64,000 nt of DNA from Cytobacillus solani (GCF_001420595.1 NZ_LJIX01000006.1:2527058-2591057), one strand, 5' to 3'. Positions 45,992 through 55,565 are shown, counted from the stretch's first letter. The notes: generated by a model from the sequence alone, not told the origin. Numbers and translations: made by a program.

Positions 45992-47170
45992 TTAGCTATT
46001 TTTCACTTCATTCATTAAATAACGAACGAATATATCATCTTTGACTAGCCATACAGCAAACTTTCTTTTTAAAAAGCTTTCGCCTTCTTCAAAGCTGGCA
46101 AAAAGCATTTCAATCTGTGCTTTATTTTCGGTAATAGCCCACTCTTGTTCATTTAGAGGATATAGAAGAAAGAGACTATCTTCTCGATCTTGGTATAATG
46201 ACCCGAATGTAGAGCGTTTTAGATTAAATCGATTATGTCTAGCATCCTCCCTCAGCGGCTCTAGATGGAAAGTATCAATCACAAATTGTTTATAGGTCTC
46301 AGCTGTCAATGTACATCCCGATGCTTTTGCATGTCCACCGCCTCCGTATTTTCCTGCCACTTCGGATAAATCAATATGATCGTGAATCGTGCGAAAGCCT
46401 AACCTTTTTCCACCGATATTTATAATTGCAATATAGTCAAGATGAGGATATTCCTTTCCTAGCTCATTTCCTAGTTCTGAATGATAGGACTCAGCATACA
46501 CAATTCCTGCGAAATGATCACCGATATGAGATTGAACAAGTTCTCTTCTTTTCCTGCGAATATAGCGTTCAATCTTGTCATCCTCCATATCAAGCAATTT
46601 CTTCTCAAATTCATCAAAGGAGAAAATATCATCCAACTGCAATCGCTGAATCATCTTATCCTCAAATTCTTCGATAGAGAGAAGATAAAAAAGTGCATTC
46701 AGCCGGCGTGCATGATGATTGTTGTTCTTCTCCCATTCCCAAGTATCGTACTGTCTAACTAGCTCAACAAATTCTGTTACAGTATTTGTTGGATTCAACT
46801 GTTGGTGTTTGATTAAGTAGTCATATAACAAAGATGTAGCTGAAGTTAATTTTCCCTCTTCATCTTCAACAACTACATGACCCCATTCATAATCATTCAA
46901 GGATAGGGATGTTTTATGATGATCGATTAATTGTACTTTCCCTTTATTTTGATAAAATGACTCTAGTCTTTTTTCATTTTCTTCATTAACTGATAAATCT
47001 GTAATTATTAGAAAGGTTTCTTTCTCATCATTTTCCAAAAACCATTCTACTTCCCGATTAAGAGCAGATACGGAATTATAGCGAATCTTCACATCATTGC
47101 CAAAGGCAAGCTTAGCCAAAATTCCACATCCAACTCCATCCAAATCATTGTGAGTCAATAGTTTATACAT
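45992..47170 (-). CDS. nrnB: DHH-family oligoribonuclease NrnB
   Basis: A 392-residue DHH/DHHA1 phosphoesterase that degrades short RNA oligonucleotides from the 3' end (nanoRNase). The metal-binding motifs are THNDLDGVGCGILAKLAFG (D-x-D) and VQLIDHHKTSLSLND (DHH). The C-terminal DHHA1 motif is KYGGGGHAKASGCTL. It closely resembles B. subtilis YngD/NrnB from memory, including RYNSVSALN and RQYDTWEWEK. AAGGGTGAT precedes the ATG. It ends at a terminator and starts 35 bases after the SNF2 helicase gene, so they may be co-transcribed. Confidence 0.92.
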   Translation of the reverse strand: MYKLLTHNDLDGVGCGILAKLAFGNDVKIRYNSVSALNREVEWFLENDEKETFLIITDLSVNEENEKRLESFYQNKGKVQLIDHHKTSLSLNDYEWGHVVVEDEEGKLTSATSLLYDYLIKHQQLNPTNTVTEFVELVRQYDTWEWEKNNNHHARRLNALFYLLSIEEFEDKMIQRLQLDDIFSFDEFEKKLLDMEDDKIERYIRRKRRELVQSHIGDHFAGIVYAESYHSELGNELGKEYPHLDYIAIINIGGKRLGFRTIHDHIDLSEVAGKYGGGGHAKASGCTLTAETYKQFVIDTFHLEPLREDARHNRFNLKRSTFGSLYQDREDSLFLLYPLNEQEWAITENKAQIEMLFASFEEGESFLKRKFAVWLVKDDIFVRYLMNEVKNS

Positions 47171-47205
47171 AGTATCACCCTTAAAGTAGTATGGTTATTA
47201 AATGA

Positions 47206-50200
47206 TTATATATTCAGTATCTCTCGAATATCTGCTTCAGTTAAAGATGCAGTGTTCTTCTCAGAATCAATAATCTCATCTATTAAATCTTTCTTTTTTT
47301 CTTGCAGCTCATTCATCTTCTCTTCAATCGTACCACGTGATATAAGCTTAATTACCTGCACTGTATTTGTCTGACCAATACGATGGGCTCTATCAGCTGC
47401 TTGTTCTTCCACTGCAGGATTCCACCAAATATCATAAAGAATCACAGTATCTGCTCCTGTCAAATTTAGCCCTGTCCCACCAGCTTTCAAGGAAATGAGA
47501 AAGAGGTCCCTTTCTCCTTCATTAAAACGATGGCAGGTTTTTACTCGTTCCTCCGATGGCGTTTGTCCATCAAGATAAAAAAACGGCATATCTCGAATGG
47601 CTAATTCTTTTCCGATGAGTTCCAGCATTTTCGTAAACTGAGAAAAAATTAGGACTCTTCTTCCTGAAAGCTTTGATTCCTCAATAATTTGCATAAGCTG
47701 AATAAACTTTGCGGAATCTCCCTTATAGTCGTCAACAAACAAGGCAGGGTGACAGCAAATTTGTCTTAACCTTGTCAATCCAGCCAGTATTCTAATTTTA
47801 TTTTTTCGTAAAGTATCTTTGTTCAAATGCTTAAGTGTGTCATGTCTTAATTTTGCTAAATATGCTGCATAGAGCCGCTTTTGATCAGGCAGCAGCTCAG
47901 CTGATTCTGTTGACTCGATTTTATCAGGAAGCTCTGACAGGACATCCTCCTTCATTCTGCGCAACAAAAATGGTCGGACTCTTCGGGCAATCGTTTTTCT
48001 TGATAGATGACTATATTCTTTTAAACCCTGGAACAGCTCAGGAAAAACGACATGAAAAATAGACCACAATTCTTCGATCGAATTCTCAATCGGTGTACCT
48101 GTTAATGCGAAGCGATGATTTGCCTGAATTTTTTTCACGGCACGTGCTGTTTGTGTGATCGGATTTTTAAATGATTGAGCCTCATCAAAAAATACGGTAT
48201 GAAAGAATTGTTTTTCTACCCATTTGATGTCCCTTCTCACTAACGGATAGGAGGTAATGACAACATCCAAACCTAGTATATTTTTTTGTAATTGAACTCT
48301 TTCTGTTTTCGTCCCATCTATGACAACAGCTTGAAGCTCAGGTGCAAATTTCATCATTTCATTCATCCAGTTATATGTTAAAGAGGATGGACAAACAATA
48401 AGTGCCGGTTGCTTCTTTTCACGAATAACTGGAAGCTCAGATAAAATAAATGCTATGCTTTGTATTGTCTTTCCAAGCCCCATATCATCAGCTAAAATTC
48501 CGCCAAATCCATAATTTGCAAGTGCCTTCATCCATTTAAATCCAGTCTTCTGGTAGTCACGTAATTTCGATTGTAAATGAGCAGGAACATGAAAATCGAA
48601 GCTCTCAGGATTAGTTAATGTTTCAAGAAAATGTCTAAATGATTCCTCCAACGTCAATAGTTTACTATCTCCAATGGAGTCGATAAGTTGGATCCCTCTT
48701 ACAATGGGGACATTTAAACCACTTTCAAGATCCTCATTTTGAACAGGAAGTGCATGAAGAAAACGCTGAATTTCTTGATATTCCCTTGTTTCTAATGAGA
48801 GCAGCGATCCGTTTCGCAAACGGTAATACTTTCGCTTCTCTTCCAAAGCGGAAAGAAGCTCCCGAATTTCTTTCTCAGAAACACCATTCATTTCAAATTT
48901 GAATTCAAGCCAGTTGGTTCGTTCTTTTTTCAATTTAACTCGGACCTGAGGATGTGCAGCCTCTCTGAAAATTCGATTCTTAACTGCAGTAGTTGCATAA
49001 ACTTGGACATGCTTTTGTAATTTCGGGAGGATATGAGTTAAAAATTCATACTCTAGTTCCTCATTATGCAGGAAGAATCCACCTTCTGTTTTCGTAAATG
49101 AACTGTCTTCCAACAGTTTTAAAATGGCATCCTCTTTTGCATCATCTCTTATCAGTAAAGATGTCGTCAGTACTTCTTGCTCATCGGACGGGTTGATGAC
49201 TATATGTTCATAATGGAATTCTAGTCCAGCAAGTAAACGATTCTTCACACGATCCAAATACAGCTTAGCAATTAAAGGTGTCTTCAAATACTGCTTTGTA
49301 ATTGACTCCGTTATTTGGACATATCCTAATCTCTTCAGACCAGGAACTACTTTTTCAATAAAAAAATCAATTTGGTCTCGATGAATGGGAATTTGATTCG
49401 TACCGGATGCATCGAGTATATTCTTCAGTTCATAAAGTCGGTTACAATCGTCACTTTTTAACTCTGTAAACTTTCCTTTTAGTAAAACAGAACGATAGGC
49501 ATGAAGGATGATCATTTGATTCAAGCCCTTGATCCTTAACATATAGCTTTTATCGTCGGCTCCTTCAAAGTGAAATTGTAATGGCAATGTTTTATCAGAT
49601 AATCGAAATCCTTCATATAATGTTCCGTCATAGGATAGTTTAATCGAAGGCGCTCTTGTGAATAGAGGAAGTAGTTTCTCCCATGATGTTGGCGGTATTA
49701 GTAACATTTCATTGCTGACTTTATTATTTAATTCGTCTGACAAACTTTTTCTATACACGTCTTCAACTTTGACAACTTCAATTAGCTGTCCGATTACAGC
49801 ATCTGATTCCCTATGAAAACAATGATAATGTGGATTAAATGTAAATGCATTAGAAAGAAAGCTTGGTCTTCCTTCTTTAATATTCACTAAAAATTCACGG
49901 ATATTTTTCACCTGAGTTGTAGCAATGGCTATTTCAATTCCTAATAATATGTTGCTCTTATCAATAGAAACAGGTCTACAAATAAAATCTGCTTCAATGA
50001 CTTGTCTATTTTCAAAGTGTCTCTGATGACCGCTTGAACGGACAATTTTGTCACTAAAAATGGACATCATTTCTTCAGTGAGCCCATGATTATTTCCTGA
50101 ATCTGATTGGGGCTTTTTTGAAGGGATCGCTCTATTACGTTGATGTTCCGAGATTGCAATCAATACTGCTGCTATATGCTGACAATCCTTATCGAAAGAA

Positions 50201-50418
50201 GCTAGCTTTGGACAGCTGCATTCTGTAAAGTACTCATTATTTTTTTCTTTTTTTATTGTTACAAAAAAGTTTTCATTCCCAGCAACGATTGCTTTGCAGC
50301 CATTTGAATCATGATGTTCAAAACTTACTTTATTCGCACGATAAAAAGCGTCTCCTCGTTTATAGGAGACGATTCCACACATATCTGTAATGATTTTCTG
50401 ATTTAATTTTATATACAA
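47206..50418 (-). CDS. SNF2-family helicase with SWIM zinc finger
   Basis: A 1070-residue Swi2/Snf2 ATPase. The N-terminal SWIM finger is C67-x-C69-x9-C79-x-H81 (ECSCPKLASFDKDCQHIAAV). The motor has motif I DDMGLGKTIQSIAF, motif II FFDEAQSFKN, motif III ALTGTPIENSIEELWS, and C-terminal motifs IFSQFTKMLELIGKELAIRD, SLKAGGTGLNLTGAD and EEQAADRAHRIGQTN. The middle region is a bacterial SNF2-associated domain. It likely remodels protein-DNA complexes or RNA polymerase, as RapA does; its partner is unknown. The start is a TTG preceded by AAGGGTGAGGG. Complete length. Confidence 0.9.
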   Translation of the reverse strand: MYIKLNQKIITDMCGIVSYKRGDAFYRANKVSFEHHDSNGCKAIVAGNENFFVTIKKEKNNEYFTECSCPKLASFDKDCQHIAAVLIAISEHQRNRAIPSKKPQSDSGNNHGLTEEMMSIFSDKIVRSSGHQRHFENRQVIEADFICRPVSIDKSNILLGIEIAIATTQVKNIREFLVNIKEGRPSFLSNAFTFNPHYHCFHRESDAVIGQLIEVVKVEDVYRKSLSDELNNKVSNEMLLIPPTSWEKLLPLFTRAPSIKLSYDGTLYEGFRLSDKTLPLQFHFEGADDKSYMLRIKGLNQMIILHAYRSVLLKGKFTELKSDDCNRLYELKNILDASGTNQIPIHRDQIDFFIEKVVPGLKRLGYVQITESITKQYLKTPLIAKLYLDRVKNRLLAGLEFHYEHIVINPSDEQEVLTTSLLIRDDAKEDAILKLLEDSSFTKTEGGFFLHNEELEYEFLTHILPKLQKHVQVYATTAVKNRIFREAAHPQVRVKLKKERTNWLEFKFEMNGVSEKEIRELLSALEEKRKYYRLRNGSLLSLETREYQEIQRFLHALPVQNEDLESGLNVPIVRGIQLIDSIGDSKLLTLEESFRHFLETLTNPESFDFHVPAHLQSKLRDYQKTGFKWMKALANYGFGGILADDMGLGKTIQSIAFILSELPVIREKKQPALIVCPSSLTYNWMNEMMKFAPELQAVVIDGTKTERVQLQKNILGLDVVITSYPLVRRDIKWVEKQFFHTVFFDEAQSFKNPITQTARAVKKIQANHRFALTGTPIENSIEELWSIFHVVFPELFQGLKEYSHLSRKTIARRVRPFLLRRMKEDVLSELPDKIESTESAELLPDQKRLYAAYLAKLRHDTLKHLNKDTLRKNKIRILAGLTRLRQICCHPALFVDDYKGDSAKFIQLMQIIEESKLSGRRVLIFSQFTKMLELIGKELAIRDMPFFYLDGQTPSEERVKTCHRFNEGERDLFLISLKAGGTGLNLTGADTVILYDIWWNPAVEEQAADRAHRIGQTNTVQVIKLISRGTIEEKMNELQEKKKDLIDEIIDSEKNTASLTEADIREILNI

Positions 50419-50535
50419 ATGCCCTCACCCTTCGTACCTGCTTTCTCTCTATTCACCTAAAGATTCCAATTAATAGTCTTCTCATTTGATTTTACAATAG
50501 CACTTAATACAAGATGATGCCATTAGAGAAGCCTA

Positions 50536-51570
50536 CTATTCAGATGCTAATTTTTTTCGATCAACAGCATAGGGAGGCTGCTCCATCCAACCCTTCTCAA
50601 TCATTATTTTTGCTGCTTTTTCAACAAATACTCCAATCTTCATAAATGACTTCGTATAAAGCAAACCGATATCATGTCTCCCATTTACTGCTATTGAATT
50701 GCCAAACGCTCTAATTTTCATTGAAAACATATCCACCTTATGAAATAACATTAATTTATCCGAAAATGGAGAGAAAGTAGATTTTGTCACTAAATCATCT
50801 AGAAATGATGGTGCAGGCAAATTTTCCATATGCAGTACTTTCATGTAACTTTCAATATTTTTTGCTGTTAAATCTCTTCCCTTTTCAAATAATTCTCTAA
50901 TTTGCTCATCCTTAACAACTTGTGCAAATGCCATAATAAGAGCTTTACTTGTTACATTATTTTCAATATTATCATAGAAATGGGCAATTTCTAATGCATG
51001 CAATGGCCGCACATGTCCAAAAAAGCCATTTAAAAAATCGCTATCAACAAATTCAGCTTTATCTGGAACAGGAATAATAGGCGGCTTTATGATAAATCCC
51101 TTATTCATTAATAGTTCTTTGATCTGCTCCATCAAAGTAATTGTGCAATTCATGCAATAAATAAAAAATTCCTTCACATCCTTTCTAAATACAAGTGGTA
51201 TGGCAATATTATAAATACTCATTCCAGCTTTTGCTGTATATTTTAAATAATGCACATAAAATTCATCTTCAAACAATCTTGGGGCGCCTAGGTTGACATC
51301 ATCTTTACCAAAACCAATTGGAATAGGGAAATTTTCCTTGTTAAATATTTCAGTTGTTATTTTCATGAATTCATTACATAATTTCAATGCATTTTCTAAT
51401 AATGTTCTAATATCAGGATCCTTCACATGTTGGAGATAGTAGCTTATTATACATTTTGACATGCTGTTCCCCATATAAGTTGCCCACAGTTTGCCCATTT
51501 CTGCTGATCCTAGCTTTTCCTTAAGGCTTGTTTTAGTTGTACCTAGTTTAATCGGCTTAATGGTTTGCAA
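50536..51570 (-). CDS. DUF3231 family protein
   Basis: A 344-residue protein made of two similar halves. LGSAEMGKLWATYMGNSMSK with CIISYYLQHVKDPDIRTLLE opens the first, and FLNGFFGHVRPLHALEIAHF opens the second. It matches from memory the DUF3231 family of Bacillus, predicted four-helix-bundle proteins often found in sporulating species. The biochemical role is unknown. The start is a TTG after GAAGGAGAT. It is monocistronic between the SNF2 gene and the ArsR operon. Confidence 0.82.
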   Translation of the reverse strand: MQTIKPIKLGTTKTSLKEKLGSAEMGKLWATYMGNSMSKCIISYYLQHVKDPDIRTLLENALKLCNEFMKITTEIFNKENFPIPIGFGKDDVNLGAPRLFEDEFYVHYLKYTAKAGMSIYNIAIPLVFRKDVKEFFIYCMNCTITLMEQIKELLMNKGFIIKPPIIPVPDKAEFVDSDFLNGFFGHVRPLHALEIAHFYDNIENNVTSKALIMAFAQVVKDEQIRELFEKGRDLTAKNIESYMKVLHMENLPAPSFLDDLVTKSTFSPFSDKLMLFHKVDMFSMKIRAFGNSIAVNGRHDIGLLYTKSFMKIGVFVEKAAKIMIEKGWMEQPPYAVDRKKLASE

Positions 51571-51670
51571 GATAACATCTCCTTCGCCTGATTTTTTGAT
51601 AGTATTTTCCTCTATTCAAAATATATTCTCGAGGTATCTTGATACACTTCAAAAAACCATTTTATAAATA

Positions 51671-51698
51671 AAAAGACCGACAATTGTCCTTGTCGGTC
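51671..51698 (-). terminator. Terminator of the SRPBCC-ArsR operon
   Basis: GACCGACAA pairs with TTGTCGGTC around a six-base loop, followed on the minus strand by TTTTTATTT. It lies 14 bases past the regulator stop. Confidence 0.88.
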
Positions 51699-51712
51699 AC
51701 TCTAATTAAGGT

Positions 51713-52045
51713 TCATTCTTTTTTCTCTTCTTTTTCAACAAGATATTTAAGCATAGATAATTTGTTGTTCCAAAATTTCTCATAGTATGATAGCCAGTGT
51801 TGAACTTCTTCCAATGGCTCGGGATTCAACTGATAAATTTTTTCTCTGCCTTCTTTTCGCCCATAAACTAGTTTTGCTTCTGATAGGACATGTAGATGTT
51901 TGGCAATAGCTGTACGGGTCATCGGAAAATGTGCTGTAATTTTTGAAATAGGCATTTCCTTTTGAGAAAGCAGCCTTAGAACCTCTCTGCGTGTAGGATC
52001 AGCAATCGCTTGAAATACATCATAGTTTTGTGCTGCTTGAGACAC
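51713..52045 (-). CDS. ArsR-family transcriptional repressor
   Basis: A 110-residue winged-helix protein. AIADPTRREVLRLLSQKEMP, then TAHFPMTRTAIAKHLHVLSE and KLVYGRKEGREKIYQLNPEP form the complete ArsR helix-turn-helix and wing. No metal-binding Cys pair is present, so it likely responds to something other than arsenic-type metals. The start is a GTG directly after the stop of the SRPBCC gene (TAAGTG), so translation is coupled. This ArsR plus AHSA1-type SRPBCC pairing is common in Bacillus. It probably controls its own operon through the repeated sites upstream. Confidence 0.88.
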   Translation of the reverse strand: MSQAAQNYDVFQAIADPTRREVLRLLSQKEMPISKITAHFPMTRTAIAKHLHVLSEAKLVYGRKEGREKIYQLNPEPLEEVQHWLSYYEKFWNNKLSMLKYLVEKEEKKE

Positions 52046-52471
52046 TTAGCTCTCAACAACCTTTTTAAGCTTCTCTGTAATTCCAACCCAGCCTTGATTC
52101 ATACGATCGCGAATAACTGATGCTTGTTCACCCGCTTTTGGTACAACAGCGTCCACTTCTTTCCATCCGCCATGAATGAGAGTAAACTCCGTTTTACCAC
52201 CCAAATCTTTCAAAATAAATGAAACAATCCATCCATCTTTATCCCATGAAAAGGAGAGTCGGTTGGGTACATCTAGTTCTAACACCTTGCATGGGGATGG
52301 TCCAAATGGTGATTGAATATGAAATTCATGACCTACCTCAGGTTGAAAATCATTTGGCATAAACCATGAAGCAATCCCTTCTGCATTTGCAACTTTATCC
52401 CACACCTTTTGAATCGGCGCCTCAATAATTACTTTTTGTTCGATATCTTTTACTTTTTTTTGATTTGACAT
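52046..52471 (-). CDS. SRPBCC (AHSA1-like) domain protein
   Basis: A 141-residue START/Bet v1-like ligand-binding protein. VIIEAPIQKVWDKVANAEGI, then ASWFMPNDFQPEVGHEF and LTFSFILKDLGGKTEFTL-like strands fit the AHSA1 branch, whose ligands are mostly unknown. Ribosome site AGAGGAG. First gene of a two-gene operon with the ArsR-type repressor, driven by the promoter with two 23-bp repeats immediately upstream. Confidence 0.86.
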   Translation of the reverse strand: MSNQKKVKDIEQKVIIEAPIQKVWDKVANAEGIASWFMPNDFQPEVGHEFHIQSPFGPSPCKVLELDVPNRLSFSWDKDGWIVSFILKDLGGKTEFTLIHGGWKEVDAVVPKAGEQASVIRDRMNQGWVGITEKLKKVVES

Positions 52472-52493
52472 ATTTACGCTCCTCTAAGTAGAA

Positions 52494-52551
52494 AATATAA
52501 CACCTTTTGGTTTCACTTATAATAATATAACACCTTTTAGTTTCACGTCAA
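52494..52551 (-). promoter_or_regulatory. Promoter and repeated operator of the SRPBCC-ArsR operon
   Basis: Two 23-bp direct repeats (52494-52516 and 52524-52546) differ at one base and are spaced 30 bp apart, about three helical turns. On the minus strand each reads GTGAAAC(C/T)AAAAGGTGTTAT and on. The upstream copy lies across a sigma-A-like promoter: TTGACG (52551-52546), 16 bases, TATATT (52529-52524). The second copy lies just downstream. A repressor bound to both would block transcription. The ArsR protein is the obvious candidate. Confidence 0.75.
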
Positions 52552-52590
52552 GCTGTTTTATATTTTACCTAAAATGTCCAAAATAGTACA

Positions 52591-52617
52591 AAAAAGGAGC
52601 TTAGATGCAGCTCCTTT
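52591..52617 (-). terminator. Terminator after the GNAT gene
   Basis: AAAGGAGCT pairs with AGCTCCTTT around a seven-base loop, followed on the minus strand by TTTGTAC. It lies seven bases past the stop at 52624. Confidence 0.85.
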
Positions 52618-52623
52618 ATAAGT

Positions 52624-53079
52624 CTATTTTATTTTTTTCATAAAAGAAGATAGAGATAACTGGCTATTTATAACAGTTTCTCCCGTTTTTACAAAGCCGA
52701 ATTTTTCATAGAAATGAATAGCTGGTATATTTTTTGAACCAGTGGACACTATTAATGTTTTAATCCCCATAGCATTTCTTTCGATATACTCTAAGAGCCC
52801 CTTTGCAATTCCTTTTCGAAAATGGGATGGATGTACCATCAGTCTGTGAATATCAATGATGTCCTTTTCACACTTAAAAGAAAGGACACCGCTTAACTCT
52901 TCATTTATGTAATATCCAATGAATGTTTCTCCACAATGCATTAATGCAGGGATCGAATCCTTTAAAGGCGGGATATCAAAATAGCCGATTATTTCAGCTT
53001 CTATCTCATATGATGGAATTTGAATGTTCATTACATTTTCAGCATTCCGTTTATTAGTAATCTCAATTTTTTTAATCAT
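52624..53079 (-). CDS. GNAT family N-acetyltransferase
   Basis: A 151-residue acetyltransferase. The central strand ELSGVLSFKCEKDIIDIHRL, the acetyl-CoA loop MVHPSHFRKGIAKGLLEYIE (FRKGIA) and the ending TGSKNIPAIHFYEKFGFVKT are complete. The substrate is unknown. AAGAGGGGGAAGAGCA precedes the ATG. It sits 38 bases downstream of the SDR gene on the same strand, so a shared transcript is possible. Confidence 0.86.
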   Translation of the reverse strand: MIKKIEITNKRNAENVMNIQIPSYEIEAEIIGYFDIPPLKDSIPALMHCGETFIGYYINEELSGVLSFKCEKDIIDIHRLMVHPSHFRKGIAKGLLEYIERNAMGIKTLIVSTGSKNIPAIHFYEKFGFVKTGETVINSQLSLSSFMKKIK

Positions 53080-53116
53080 TGCTCTTCCCCCTCTTATATA
53101 CCTATAACTAATTAAA

Positions 53117-53842
53117 TTATTTCATCATTCCTCCATCAACACTTAATACATGCCCATTAATAAAATCAGATTCATCTGAAGCGAGGAATAAATAAGCATT
53201 AGCAATATCTTCTGGTTTCCCTAACCGGCTACTCGGTGTGATTAATTTTATTTGCACAAGAATATGTTCGGGAATCGTGCTAATCATATCAGTCTCGATA
53301 AAACCTGGTGCAACTGCATTTACATTTATTCCTTTTCTCCCTAATTCTTTTGCCCATGTTTTCGTTAATCCAATAACACCTGCTTTGGCTGCAGAATAAT
53401 TGGTTTGCCCAAAATTCCCTCCAACCCCTGCAACAGAGGAAGTATTGATGATTTTCCCCTTTTCTGCCTCAAGCATGTATGGAAGAACTGCTTGTGTACA
53501 ATGAAAAACACCAGTTAGATTTACATCAATCACTTTTTGAAAATCCTCTATCGTCATTTTTTGTAAAGTTGCATCCCTTGTAATTCCTGCATTATTAATT
53601 AAAATATCGATTTTACCAAATACCTCTATTACATCTCGGATCACGTGATCAACACTTTCACGATTAGCCACATCGGCTTGGAAAAATAAAATGTTATGTC
53701 CATTTTCTTGTTCTTTTCCCGCTTTATCATTATAATCGACAATTGCTACATTTGCCCCTTCTCTAGCAAAAAGCTTAACAGCTTCTAAACCTATGCCACT
53801 TGCACCACCAGTAATAACAGCTGTTTTCCCTTGTAATCTCAT
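53117..53842 (-). CDS. SDR-family 3-oxoacyl reductase (FabG/PhaB-like)
   Basis: A 241-residue NADPH-dependent reductase. The cofactor motif is AVITGGASGIG near residue 12, with INNAG, a catalytic Ser in INTSSVAGVGG, and Tyr-x3-Lys in NYSAAKAGVIGLTK. The PGFIETDM loop follows. It reduces 3-oxoacyl-ACP or acetoacetyl-CoA-like substrates. It is outside any fatty-acid cluster, so it is an accessory paralogue, not the housekeeping fabG. The start is the ATG at 53842 after AAAGGGTGG. The GTG three codons earlier is less likely. Confidence 0.87.
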   Translation of the reverse strand: MRLQGKTAVITGGASGIGLEAVKLFAREGANVAIVDYNDKAGKEQENGHNILFFQADVANRESVDHVIRDVIEVFGKIDILINNAGITRDATLQKMTIEDFQKVIDVNLTGVFHCTQAVLPYMLEAEKGKIINTSSVAGVGGNFGQTNYSAAKAGVIGLTKTWAKELGRKGINVNAVAPGFIETDMISTIPEHILVQIKLITPSSRLGKPEDIANAYLFLASDESDFINGHVLSVDGGMMK

Positions 53843-54123
53843 ATAAACCACCCTTTAAAAGTCAAAATTCAGAATTTACACAATTCTAGTTTACCATACT
53901 TATAAAAAAAGATTGTGATTAAATGTTAGAAGATTTTTGTACGTCTACTAAAAATAATTCACTCATAGCTACCGTTAAAACGTAAACAGGAATATCAAAC
54001 AAATATAACAGAAAATGCTTGGAAATTATCCAAGCATTCTTTGTTCATTCACAATCAACCGTGATTTCGCTTACGAATTGATCTAATATACCCGTTTTCC
54101 ATACATAAATTAAACAATTTGAC
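53843..54123. other. Intergenic region with one terminator
   Basis: AATGCTTGGA (54014-54023) pairs with TCCAAGCATT (54029-54038). On the minus strand, C and then TTTTTCTG-like text follow only weakly; on the plus strand CTTTG follows. It probably terminates the MFS gene that ends at 54124. Nothing else coding is apparent. Confidence 0.55.
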
Positions 54124-55353
54124 TTAAGAAGCTTTTACCTTGTTAGACTCTAAAGATGCTCCATTCCCTTGAATATGGAGATAATAAAATCCATAAATAG
54201 CTGAAAACAGTAATAAACTCCCCGACAAAATGTAAACTAATCGAACACCGATTAGGTCTGTTAAAACGCCAATTCCAATAACCGATAAAATAAAAATAAG
54301 CTGGACTAGCGTTGATCGTGCAGCTAGGATTTTTATCAATGTTTGATCATCTATACTATTTTGAAACATCGTCTCCTGTGCTAAGTCTCTTAATTGATAC
54401 GCTGGACCCATTAAGAGAACTAGCACTAATGCTAGATACGGGGTAGAAACAAATCCATAAAAAAACGTGAGCAGCCCAAATAAGAAAGAACCTGCAAGCA
54501 TAAAAAGAGTTAAGCGACCTTGCATCCATTTTGAAAATCGAAAGACAAGTAAACCTCCTATAATAGTACCTAGATAATACCCGCCATTAATATATCCCCA
54601 CCACATTTCTCCTTTTCCTAACGCTTCCTTTGCAAAGGTTAAAGTGACAGCACCTATCCATATCGTTCCAACCCAGGCTTCCATTAAATCCATGATAACT
54701 AAGATTCTTAACCCCTTATGTTGAAAAAGATGTTGCCATCCGCTCGTGATTCTTGCTAAAAATCCGTCTTGAGATTGAATAGTAACTGACTTTTGTACCT
54801 TCACTAATAATAAACTGACGATTGAAGTGATTAGTAGTCCAAATGTGAAGGCTAAGGTTGTATCTTTCCCAAAAAATGCAAGCAACACGCCGCCAAATGT
54901 CCATCCTGCAAATAAAAAAGTTTGATCCACACTGGAAATGAGGCTATTTGCCTTCACCCTCGTACTTTCATGGACAATCGATTTTACTAAAGTGCTTTTA
55001 ATTGGAGAAAAAAATCCATTAAAAAATGAAATACTAGCTAATACCATAAAGACAATTACTAATATAGTCGTCGTCAGTTCTATTTGAAAAAGGATAAATA
55101 ATCCCGCAAGCAACAGGAGTTGACTTATCTGAGCAAACATCAATAAATGTGTAGGCTTATATCGATCTGATACGGCTGGCAAAATAAGCCCGCTACCCAT
55201 CCTTGCGATGAAACTTACTAAGGTGACCGCTGCTGACAATGCAGTAGAGTCCGATTCATTATAAAGATGTAATACAACAACCATTGTATATAAAGCAAAT
55301 CCGAGATTCGTTGAAGTTTGACTGACTAATAAAGCATAAAAGGATCGGTTCAA
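54124..55353 (-). CDS. MFS transporter
   Basis: A 409-residue major facilitator with about 12 helices. The first half shows LVSFIARMGSGLILPAVSDR followed by YKPTHLLMFAQ (A-motif-like between helices 2 and 3) and FFNGFFSPIKSTLVKSIVHE. It resembles drug or enterobactin-type exporters, but the substrate is unknown. The start is a TTG after GAGGAGTTTTCCA. A frameshifted small membrane protein gene ends 19 bases upstream on the same strand. Confidence 0.8.
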   Translation of the reverse strand: MNRSFYALLVSQTSTNLGFALYTMVVVLHLYNESDSTALSAAVTLVSFIARMGSGLILPAVSDRYKPTHLLMFAQISQLLLLAGLFILFQIELTTTILVIVFMVLASISFFNGFFSPIKSTLVKSIVHESTRVKANSLISSVDQTFLFAGWTFGGVLLAFFGKDTTLAFTFGLLITSIVSLLLVKVQKSVTIQSQDGFLARITSGWQHLFQHKGLRILVIMDLMEAWVGTIWIGAVTLTFAKEALGKGEMWWGYINGGYYLGTIIGGLLVFRFSKWMQGRLTLFMLAGSFLFGLLTFFYGFVSTPYLALVLVLLMGPAYQLRDLAQETMFQNSIDDQTLIKILAARSTLVQLIFILSVIGIGVLTDLIGVRLVYILSGSLLLFSAIYGFYYLHIQGNGASLESNKVKAS

Positions 55354-55371
55354 TGGAAAACTCCTCTTCTA

Positions 55372-55565
55372 TTAAGTGAAAATTGTCTCAGTTATTGAAT
55401 TCACCTGTGTCCTTATTATCCCCCACATATCGTTTGATCGGTCTCCTGGCATTGCATGTGGATTGATTAGTAACTGAGGATGATTATTATTTTTATATGT
55501 CTCCTATCTATAAATGAAGCAAATGTGAATATCATAAGAACAAAAAGGATGAGAAACCAAATCAT
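55372..55565 (-). pseudogene. Frameshifted small membrane protein gene (about 64 residues)
   Basis: From the ATG at 55565 the frame reads MIWFLILFVLMIFTFASFID, one membrane helix, then closes after a further 12 residues. One added base near 55500 restores RRTYKNNNHPQLLINPHAMP and then GDRSNDMWGIIRTQVNSIT, ending at 55372. The total (194 bases) is one short of a whole number of codons for 64 residues. I do not recognise the family. The ribosome site is weak. It is either decayed or carries a sequencing indel. Confidence 0.5.
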
